This document shows, one piece after another, positions 1-5,067 of a stretch of DNA of 5,067 nucleotides. This stretch comes from Alphaproteobacteria bacterium (GTDB lineage Bacteria > Pseudomonadota > Alphaproteobacteria > Micavibrionales > UBA1664), in the NCBI GenBank assembly GCA_018969935.1, contig JAGWXJ010000128.1, positions 1-5,067 of the forward strand. The letters run 5' to 3'. The notes under the pieces were generated by a model that was not told the origin of the DNA, made no database searches, and saw only the letters and a program-made list of their open reading frames with translations. A program made the translations under genes and the position numbers. Every line of letters begins with the position of its first letter. Positions within the stretch are counted from its first letter, which is position 1.

Positions 1-749
1 CCATCACTCGGGGCGTTATCGGGGTCTTGGTGCACTTCCATGAAAACGCCCGCAACACCCACGGCAATAGCCGCGCGCGCAAGCACAGGCACCATTTTGC
101 GGTCCCCGCCCGATTTGGTACCAAGCCCGCCCGGTTGCTGTACCGAGTGCGTGGCATCGAATATCACGGGGTAACCCGTTTCAGCCATAATGGGCAGCGC
201 GCGCATGTCGCTCACAAGCGTGTTGTACCCGAAGGATGCGCCACGCTCGCAGAGCATGATGTTCTCGTTGCCCGTGCTGGCAATCTTGGCCGCCACGTTT
301 TTCATGTCCCAAGGCGCCAGAAACTGCCCTTTTTTGACATTGATGGCCTTGCCCGTCTGCCCTGCCGCAATTAACAGGTCCGTCTGGCGGCACAAAAACG
401 CGGGGATCTGCAAAATATCAACGGCCTTCGCAACTTCAGCGCACTGCCATGGCTCATGCACATCGGTCACCACAGGCATCCCGAATTCTTTTTTGATATC
501 GGCAAACACCTCAAGGGCCTTATCAAGGCCCATCCCGCGCTCGGAAGAAATCGAGGAACGGTTCGCCTTGTCAAACGACGTCTTGTAAATGACGCCGATA
601 CCAAGCTTCCCGCACACTTCCTTGATTTTACCGGCCATATCGAAGGCATGCTGGCGGCTTTCAAGCACACAAGGGCCTGCAAGCAGCGAAAAAGGGGCCG
701 AATTGGAAAAAGTGACGTTACCGACAGTGACAGTTTTCATGCCAGCCAT
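1..749 (-). CDS. kdsA: 3-deoxy-8-phosphooctulonate synthase (KDO-8-P synthase), C-terminus cut off by window edge
   Basis: KdsA condenses phosphoenolpyruvate with D-arabinose 5-phosphate to give Kdo 8-phosphate in the cytoplasm, the committed step of Kdo synthesis for lipopolysaccharide. Translating the minus strand from 749 gives 249 complete codons, against about 280 for the family, so roughly 30 C-terminal residues lie outside the window. Recognisable family segments are LAGPCVLESR (residues 23-32), YKTSFDKANRSS (55-66), the QIPAFLCRQTDLL stretch (114-126), NVKKGQFLAPWDMKN (137-151), DATHSVQQPGG (198-208) and the DPDNAPSD end (242-249). Cys27, His201, Glu238 and Asp249 correspond to the four metal ligands of metal-dependent KdsA enzymes. 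The start is ATG at 749 or an in-frame ATG at 740; neither has a clear Shine-Dalgarno sequence. The gene follows pyrG by 29 nt and is probably cotranscribed with it. Identification is firm; only the exact start is uncertain. Confidence 0.96.
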   Translation of the reverse strand, partial: MAGMKTVTVGNVTFSNSAPFSLLAGPCVLESRQHAFDMAGKIKEVCGKLGIGVIYKTSFDKANRSSISSERGMGLDKALEVFADIKKEFGMPVVTDVHEPWQCAEVAKAVDILQIPAFLCRQTDLLIAAGQTGKAINVKKGQFLAPWDMKNVAAKIASTGNENIMLCERGASFGYNTLVSDMRALPIMAETGYPVIFDATHSVQQPGGLGTKSGGDRKMVPVLARAAIAVGVAGVFMEVHQDPDNAPSD

Positions 750-778
750 AATAGAGCGCCAAACGGGAATGAAAAGCC

Positions 779-2407
779 CTAAACCAAACGCGATTGGTCA
801 AGCGCCGCCTTGATGAACGACACAAACAGCGGGTGCGGGTCAAACGGCTTGGATTTCAGCTCGGGGTGGTACTGCACACCAACAAACCATGGGTGGTCGG
901 GGTATTCCACAATTTCAGGCAATCTGCCATCAGGCGACATACCCGAAAATACCATACCCTTGGCTTCCAGCCTGTCCTTGTAAGCCGTATTCACCTCGTA
1001 ACGGTGGCGGTGGCGCTCCGATATCTCGGTAGCCCCATAAGCCTGCGCAACGCGGCTGCCCTTTTTAAGGTGCGCGATGTAAGCGCCAAGGCGCATCGTG
1101 CCGCCAAGGTCTGTATTGGCATCGCGGGATTCTTTTTCGTTGCCCTTCACCCATTCGGTCATGAGGCCGACAACAGGTTCCTTGCAGGGGCCAAACTCGG
1201 TGGAATTGGCATCCTTGATACCACAAAGGTTGCGCACACCTTCAATGACGGCCATCTGCATGCCAAAGCAAATACCGTAGAAAGGTATCTTGCGCTCGCG
1301 CGCGAATTCCACGGCCTTGATCATGCCCTCCGTGCCGCGCACGCCAAACCCGCCGGGCACCAGAATGCCGTTCACATCCTGCAATTGGTGGATGGCATCG
1401 GATTCTTTTTCAAACACTTCCGATTCAATGAACTTCAACTCAACGGATGCGTTGTTCGCAATACCGCCATGGATCAGCGCCTCGTTGAGGGATTTATAAC
1501 TATCCGCAAGCTCGGTGTACTTGCCCACGATGGCGATTTTAACATGGCTCTCGGGGTGGTAAACGCGCTGCAAAATACCTTCCCAACGCCCCAAATCGGC
1601 CTTTTTCTCGGGCAATTTGAAGTAGTGCATGATGCGCGTATCAAGCCCCTCGCGGGAATACGAAAGCGGCACTTCATAAATCGATTTCACATCCAGCGCG
1701 GGGATAACATCCTCGGGCGCGACGTTGCAGAACAACGCGATCTTGCGGCATTCATCGGCAGGGATTTCACGATCCGCACGGCAAAGCAGAATGCGCGGGC
1801 GGATACCAACGGACAGCAGCTCCTTCACCGAGTGCTGGGTAGGCTTGGTCTTAAGCTCGCCCGCAGCGCCAATGTAAGGCAGCAGCGTAACGTGAATGAA
1901 CAGTGCGCGCTCCTCGCCCACTTCGTTGCCGAACTGGCGGATGGCCTCAAGGAACGGCAGCGATTCAATATCGCCAACCGTACCGCCGATTTCAACGAGC
2001 ACGAAGTCGGCCGAGCCGTCTTTTTCGCGGATAAACGTTTTGATTTCATCCGTCACATGCGGAATGACCTGAATGGTAGCGCCAAGATAATCACCGCGGC
2101 GCTCGCGCTGGAGAACGTTGAGGAATATGCGGCCCGCACTGATGGAATCGTTCTTGTTGGCGGAACGCCCCGTAAAACGCTCGTAATGACCGAGGTCTAG
2201 ATCGGTTTCGGCGCCATCATCGGTCACGAACACTTCGCCGTGCTGGAACGGCGACATGGTACCGGGGTCCACGTTCAGGTACGGGTCCATTTTCGCAAGG
2301 CGGACCGAGTACCCGCGTGCTTGCAAAAGTGCGCCAATAGCGGAGGCGGCGAGGCCCTTCCCCAAGGAAGAAACAACCCCGCCCGTGATGAATATGTATC
2401 GCGTCAT
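779..2407 (-). CDS. pyrG: CTP synthase (glutamine-hydrolysing)
   Basis: PyrG aminates UTP to CTP in the cytoplasm using ATP and ammonia from glutamine, the last step of de novo CTP synthesis. The 542-residue product is full length for the family. The N-terminal synthetase domain (about 1-265) starts with the typical IFITGGVVSSLGKG P-loop region (residues 5-18) and continues with DPYLNVDPGTMSP (41-53), ETDLDLGHYERF (67-78) and EIGGTVGDIES (139-149). The C-terminal class I glutamine amidotransferase domain (about 288-538) has the oxyanion segment PGGFGVRG (351-358), nucleophile Cys380 in GICFGMQ, and the His514/Glu516 pair in QYHPE, so the catalytic triad is complete. The start ATG overlaps the secG stop codon by 4 nt (ATGA). 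No Shine-Dalgarno sequence is visible just upstream, so translation is probably coupled to secG. The stop is TAG at 781-779. CTP made here is also what activates Kdo, the pathway of the next gene. Confidence 0.99.
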   Translation of the reverse strand: MTRYIFITGGVVSSLGKGLAASAIGALLQARGYSVRLAKMDPYLNVDPGTMSPFQHGEVFVTDDGAETDLDLGHYERFTGRSANKNDSISAGRIFLNVLQRERRGDYLGATIQVIPHVTDEIKTFIREKDGSADFVLVEIGGTVGDIESLPFLEAIRQFGNEVGEERALFIHVTLLPYIGAAGELKTKPTQHSVKELLSVGIRPRILLCRADREIPADECRKIALFCNVAPEDVIPALDVKSIYEVPLSYSREGLDTRIMHYFKLPEKKADLGRWEGILQRVYHPESHVKIAIVGKYTELADSYKSLNEALIHGGIANNASVELKFIESEVFEKESDAIHQLQDVNGILVPGGFGVRGTEGMIKAVEFARERKIPFYGICFGMQMAVIEGVRNLCGIKDANSTEFGPCKEPVVGLMTEWVKGNEKESRDANTDLGGTMRLGAYIAHLKKGSRVAQAYGATEISERHRHRYEVNTAYKDRLEAKGMVFSGMSPDGRLPEIVEYPDHPWFVGVQYHPELKSKPFDPHPLFVSFIKAALDQSRLV

Positions 2408-2826
2408 TGTGATGGTACCGGAGGCTCAGGTGTAGCAGGCGGTGTAGCCGTTGCCGGTGCAGCCGCTGGCGCTGGTGCAACAGCCGCATCAGCAGGTGCT
2501 GCCGGTGCTGCTGGCGCAGGGGCCGCAGGCATGGTGGCAGGTGCCGCCGCCGCAGGTGCAGGCGTATTGTAATCCTCAAGAAGGCCCTTGCCCGCGCCGG
2601 AATTCTTGGCAAGCACAGCCAGCGTGATCGATGTGGCAAAGAACACGAATGCGCAAATGGTCGTCGCTTTGGTAAGCGCATTGGCCGTGGAACGGGCCGA
2701 GGCAAAATCGCCAAGGCCGCCGCCACCACCAATACCAAGGCCGCCGCCGCTGGAACGCTGAAGCAGCACAAGGCCGATAATGACAATGGCCAATATAAGG
2801 TGGATGACGAGTACGACTTCCTGCAT
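2404..2826 (-). CDS. secG: SecG subunit of the SecYEG protein-export channel, with long Ala/Pro-rich tail
   Basis: SecG is the small accessory subunit of the SecYEG translocon in the inner membrane and assists SecA-driven export. The 140-residue product has the SecG layout: a first membrane segment at about residues 3-22, a glycine-rich loop containing LLQRSSGGGLG (21-31), a basic/polar stretch with the family-typical NALTKAT (49-55), and a second membrane segment at about 56-73. A low-complexity tail of about 52 residues follows (89-140), of which 41 are Ala or Pro; this makes the protein longer than the roughly 110-residue E. coli SecG. The ATG start at 2826 lies one base after the tpiA stop and has a GAAGG ribosome site inside the end of tpiA. 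The TGA stop overlaps the pyrG ATG. The membrane core makes the call secure; the tail is divergent and its role is unknown. Confidence 0.95.
   Translation of the reverse strand: MQEVVLVIHLILAIVIIGLVLLQRSSGGGLGIGGGGGLGDFASARSTANALTKATTICAFVFFATSITLAVLAKNSGAGKGLLEDYNTPAPAAAAPATMPAAPAPAAPAAPADAAVAPAPAAAPATATPPATPEPPVPSQ
2407..2562 (-). repeat. Low-complexity Ala/Pro-coding tract in the secG tail
   Basis: The last 52 codons of secG encode 24 alanines and 17 prolines in irregular PA, PAA and PAAA steps. The DNA is therefore a GC-rich imperfect array of GCN and CCN codons. No exact tandem unit is apparent; this is compositional rather than a clean repeat. Tracts of this kind change length easily by slippage, so length may vary between relatives. 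Confidence 0.7.
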
Positions 2827-2827
2827 T

Positions 2828-3577
2828 TCAAACCTTCACTGCATTCACTATAGCGAGAAAGCTCTCGGCTTTCAGGCTGGCTCCTCCTACCAGAGCACCG
2901 TCCACATCCGCAAGAGAAAGTATTTCGGACGCGTTTTCGGGCTTAACGGAACCGCCGTATATAATGCGCAAAACACCTGCATCTGCAAGCCGCTTTTCCA
3001 GATTTGCACGGATTTGTGCATGGACTTCTGCAATCTGGGCAACGGTGGCCACCTGCCCTGTACCAATGGCCCAAACAGGCTCATAGGCAATAACCACATT
3101 CTGGCCTGTCGCATGGGCAGGAACCGACCCCGCAAGCTGTGATTCGATAACCATCTCGGTCTGGCCCGTCTGGCGTTGCGCCAGTGTTTCGCCCACACAA
3201 ATGATGGGGATGACCCCCGCCTCCATGGCTTTCGTGGCCTTGGCGGCTACCGTATGGTCCGTTTCCTCGAAATACTGGCGGCGCTCGGAATGACCGACAA
3301 TCACATATTTACAGCCCATATCGGCCAGCATCGGGGCCGATATTTCACCGGTAAACGCCCCGTCCCCCCTCAGGCTTACATCCTGCGCGCCTAGCGCAAC
3401 GCCATTGGCCAGCTTGGCCTTGGCCGCTGCCAGGTGCAAAAAAGGCGGGCAAACCGCTACTTCTGGGCCAGACGCGCCTACCCCAGCCGATACGGCAGCA
3501 GCAAGGGCATCGGCAGCCGCAAGTGTGCCGTTCATTTTCCAGTTACCAGCGATAAAAGGACGTCTTTTCATAGCCAT
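2828..3577 (-). CDS. tpiA: Triosephosphate isomerase
   Basis: TpiA interconverts dihydroxyacetone phosphate and glyceraldehyde 3-phosphate in glycolysis and gluconeogenesis, as a cytoplasmic (beta/alpha)8-barrel dimer. The product is 249 residues, the usual family length. The active site is complete: Asn12 and Lys14 in GNWKMN (11-16), the electrophile His96 in VGHSERR (94-100), the catalytic base Glu166 in AYEPVWAIGTG (164-174) that opens the flexible loop 6, and the phosphate-binding YGGSVK (207-212) and GGASLK (231-236). The start is ATG at 3577 (MAMKRRPF); an in-frame ATG at 3571 would give MKRRPF. Neither has a Shine-Dalgarno sequence, and a putative -10 element sits so close that the mRNA may be almost leaderless. 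It is the first gene of the minus-strand cluster and ends (TGA at 2830-2828) one base before secG. Confidence 0.99.
   Translation of the reverse strand: MAMKRRPFIAGNWKMNGTLAAADALAAAVSAGVGASGPEVAVCPPFLHLAAAKAKLANGVALGAQDVSLRGDGAFTGEISAPMLADMGCKYVIVGHSERRQYFEETDHTVAAKATKAMEAGVIPIICVGETLAQRQTGQTEMVIESQLAGSVPAHATGQNVVIAYEPVWAIGTGQVATVAQIAEVHAQIRANLEKRLADAGVLRIIYGGSVKPENASEILSLADVDGALVGGASLKAESFLAIVNAVKV
2833..2837 (-). promoter_or_regulatory. Ribosome binding site of secG inside the end of tpiA
   Basis: GAAGG on the minus strand lies 6 nt before the secG ATG at 2826 and overlaps the last tpiA codons. It supports the secG start and would let ribosomes ending tpiA re-initiate on secG. Confidence 0.65.
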
Positions 3578-3593
3578 GATGCGTGTCTATAGT
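3565..3593 (+). promoter_or_regulatory. Candidate sigma-70-type promoter of the ppiD-like gene
   Basis: TTTTCA at 3565-3570 (4 of 6 matches to TTGACA) and TATAGT at 3588-3593 (5 of 6 matches to TATAAT) are separated by an ideal 17-nt spacer. Transcription would start near 3600, giving a leader of about 27 nt that includes the ribosome site. The -35 lies over the first codons of tpiA, and the -10 overlaps the putative -10 of the opposite promoter. Confidence 0.5.
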
Positions 3594-3612
3594 GCCACAG
3601 CCGTTTTTACAA
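3586..3612 (-). promoter_or_regulatory. Candidate promoter of the tpiA-secG-pyrG-kdsA unit
   Basis: On the minus strand a TATAGA -10-like hexamer occupies 3591-3586. TTGTAA at 3612-3607 is a possible -35 with a short 15-nt spacer; shifting one base to CTTGTA gives 16. A start about 7 nt after the -10 would fall near 3579, only 2 nt before the tpiA ATG. The -10 is reasonable and the -35 is weak, so this is a pattern-based guess. Confidence 0.4.
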
Positions 3613-3615
3613 GAT

Positions 3616-3620
3616 GAAGG
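3616..3620 (+). promoter_or_regulatory. Ribosome binding site that fixes the ppiD-like start
   Basis: GAAGG stands 6 nt before the ATG at 3627, the same motif and spacing as at secG. An earlier ATG at 3614 is in another frame and meets a stop after ten codons, so 3627 is the supported start. Confidence 0.7.
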
Positions 3621-3626
3621 TATCAA

Positions 3627-5067
3627 ATGTTGAATTCACTGCGTGAGGGCGCTAGCGCCAAAGTTATCAAGTTTCTGGCCCTTGGCTTCGTGTTGCTGGG
3701 CGTCAGCGGCATGATATTCATGGATGTGGGCGGATTCTTCCGCGGCGGCATTACGGATACGACACTCGCGCGCGTGGGCCGCACCACAATCTCCATTCAG
3801 GCCTTCGAAAGAACGGCACAGCAAGCCATCCGTTCCCAGAACATGACAATGCAGGAAGCCTACCGCTTCGGCCTTCTCCAGAACATCCTCGATGAAATGA
3901 TCACGCGCGAGGCGGCAAAACAGGAAGCCGTGCGCGAGGGTATCGTCATCTCCCAACGCGACATCGCCAACCGCGTCCATGACTTTGTAAAAACCCAGAT
4001 GCAGCCGGGCGAAACCCCGCAAAAAACACTGGAACGCTTGCTCAGTTCGCAAGGCCTCACGCAGGATGACCTTCTGGCCTCCATGCGCCAAAGCCAGACG
4101 CAAGCCCTGATGGCCGACCCCATGAATGCGGCAGTCGCCTTTGTACCCCGCCTCGCAACCGAAGCCATGGGCCGCTTTCAAGCCGAACGCCGTGATATTG
4201 TCTTCATGACACTCACGCCCGAAGTTGCCGGCGCCAACCTCAAGGCCGATGACGAAACACTGAAAACCTACTTCGAAACCGTAAAAGACCAATATCAAAT
4301 CCCCGAACAGCGGGTGTTCCGCGCCATCGTCCTCAACGCCGATGACATCAAGGCAGGCATCTCCATTACGGATGCCGACGTGCAGGCCGCCTACAACGAA
4401 CGCAAAGACCAGTTCCGCATCGGCGAACGCCGCAAGATCGAACAGGTTGTCGTTCCCGATGAAAACAAGGCCAAGGAAATCACGCAGGCTGCCCGTAGCA
4501 ATACCTCCCTCAAGGCGCTGGCACCCGCAGGCACTTACCGCGATATCACGGAAGTTGAACAGGCAAGCCTGCCCGCCGAAATGGCCCCCGTATTTGCAGG
4601 CAACAAAGGCGTAGTGCTGAACCCCATCAAAACCCCGCTTGGCTGGCACATCATCAAGATCATCGACATCAAACCGGCCCGCGCCCAAACCTTCGATGAA
4701 GTCAAAGCCGACCTCCGCAAGGAACTTGAATCCGATGCCCTCCACAACGAAATGGAATCCCGCATCAGCAAAATCGATGAAGCGGTAAGCCAGGGCGATA
4801 CGCTGGACACAGTCGCAACCAACATGGGCCTGACGGTCAAGGATGTCGGCCCCATCGATTCACAAGGCACTTTCGCCCCAACCGAAAAATCCGACCCCCT
4901 CCTGACCGCTCTCGGCCAGAACAAGGATCTGCTCAGCTCCCTGTTTGAATTGATGGAAGGCGAAACAAGCGACCTCGCCGAAATCAACGAAAGCATGTAC
5001 GCGGTTTTCGCGCTCAATTCGGTAACCCCTACGCGCGATCGCGAGTTTGCCGAAGTGAAACCGGAAC
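3627..5067 (+). CDS. PpiD/SurA_N-type membrane-anchored periplasmic folding factor (peptidylprolyl isomerase family), C-terminus cut off
   Basis: The plus strand is open from ATG 3627 to the window end (480 codons plus one base); relatives are usually a little over 600 residues, so the last quarter or so is missing. Family knowledge: PpiD-like proteins hang from the inner membrane into the periplasm and act as chaperones near the Sec exit. Visible here are a short basic N-terminus, one membrane segment at about residues 14-32 without a signal-peptidase-like site, an N-terminal SurA_N-like helical region (about 45-185; VGRTTISIQAFERTA is the typical opening), and a parvulin-like rotamase region (about 225-350) ending in NPIKTPLGWHIIKIID. 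A further helical chaperone-like region (355-400, TFDEVKADLRKEL) follows. The rotamase core looks degenerate: the expected early His is replaced (EQVVV at 272-276), while His341 is kept. The gene is divergent from tpiA. Alphaproteobacterial annotations call it ppiD, surA-like or simply peptidylprolyl isomerase; the symbol is left empty because orthology to E. coli ppiD is not certain. Confidence 0.88.
   Translation, partial: MLNSLREGASAKVIKFLALGFVLLGVSGMIFMDVGGFFRGGITDTTLARVGRTTISIQAFERTAQQAIRSQNMTMQEAYRFGLLQNILDEMITREAAKQEAVREGIVISQRDIANRVHDFVKTQMQPGETPQKTLERLLSSQGLTQDDLLASMRQSQTQALMADPMNAAVAFVPRLATEAMGRFQAERRDIVFMTLTPEVAGANLKADDETLKTYFETVKDQYQIPEQRVFRAIVLNADDIKAGISITDADVQAAYNERKDQFRIGERRKIEQVVVPDENKAKEITQAARSNTSLKALAPAGTYRDITEVEQASLPAEMAPVFAGNKGVVLNPIKTPLGWHIIKIIDIKPARAQTFDEVKADLRKELESDALHNEMESRISKIDEAVSQGDTLDTVATNMGLTVKDVGPIDSQGTFAPTEKSDPLLTALGQNKDLLSSLFELMEGETSDLAEINESMYAVFALNSVTPTRDREFAEVKPE

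Noticed and set aside
27..588. Overlapping plus-strand frames of 115 and 132 codons at the left end
   Set aside because: Both lie opposite the kdsA coding frame, which matches the KDO-8-P synthase family along its whole visible length.
750..778. Possible terminator or promoter between pyrG and kdsA
   Set aside because: The 29 bases show no inverted repeat, no T-run after a stem and no convincing -10/-35 pair.
794..2200. A 468-codon open frame on the plus strand opposite pyrG
   Set aside because: It is exactly antisense to the clear full-length CTP synthase gene. Its protein is rich in His, Arg and Ala without any recognisable motif, has no ribosome site, and is explained by the codon bias of pyrG.
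2240..2572. A plus-strand frame encoding a Gly/Ala repeat-like protein that looks like a PE_PGRS or silk-type tract
   Set aside because: The Gly/Ala pattern is the reverse complement of the Ala/Pro codons of secG. It has no ribosome site and no independent support.
2217..2831. A 204-codon minus-strand frame covering secG and the start of pyrG
   Set aside because: It is a shifted frame over secG and pyrG. The Arg/Leu/His-rich sequence is a shadow of the Ala/Pro tract, while the secG frame has the expected two membrane segments.
3591..3600. TGGCAC on the minus strand (3597-3592), a possible sigma-54 -24 element upstream of tpiA
   Set aside because: The required TTGC element at the proper short distance is absent; the following bases are TATAGACACG.
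3636..4745. A 369-codon open frame on the minus strand opposite the ppiD-like gene
   Set aside because: The plus-strand frame has a good ribosome site, a membrane anchor and family motifs. The minus frame is Gly/Phe/His-rich with no recognisable domain, as expected for the complement of this gene.

Overview
This window looks like a piece of core chromosome from an alphaproteobacterium. Two things support that: the predicted proteins resemble alphaproteobacterial homologues (KdsA and PyrG most clearly), and the order tpiA-secG-pyrG-kdsA, with a divergent SurA/PpiD-type chaperone gene next to tpiA, is a familiar alphaproteobacterial arrangement. A gene for Kdo synthesis means a Gram-negative cell that makes lipopolysaccharide. 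Base composition looks moderately GC-rich by eye (not counted). Genus cannot be assigned from the sequence alone.

Layout. Positions 1-3577 are all read on the minus strand and form one tight cluster in the order of transcription: tpiA (3577-2828), secG (2826-2404), pyrG (2407-779) and kdsA (749 to beyond position 1). The spacings are 1 nt, a 4-nt overlap and 29 nt, so the four genes are probably one transcription unit. A 49-bp divergent gap (3578-3626) separates this unit from a plus-strand gene that begins at 3627 and runs off the right end. That gene encodes a membrane-anchored, SurA_N/PpiD-like periplasmic folding factor. The gap appears to hold two back-to-back promoters whose -10 elements overlap on a CTATAG palindrome.

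How the genes work together. They serve different housekeeping roles: central glycolysis/gluconeogenesis (TpiA), protein export (SecG), CTP synthesis (PyrG) and the first committed step of Kdo formation (KdsA). PyrG and KdsA are linked biochemically, because Kdo must be activated with CTP to CMP-Kdo before it enters lipid A-core. SecG and the divergent PpiD-like protein both act on proteins crossing or leaving the inner membrane. Both edge genes are truncated by the window.

I saw no mobile element, CRISPR array, RNA gene, phage gene or toxin-antitoxin pair, and no cluster suggesting an undescribed system. Apart from the short gaps at 750-778 and 3578-3626 and one base at 2827, the window is fully coding. 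The points most worth a second look are the shared divergent promoter, the apparently leaderless tpiA start, the degenerate catalytic core of the PpiD-like protein, and the complete metal-ligand set of KdsA.
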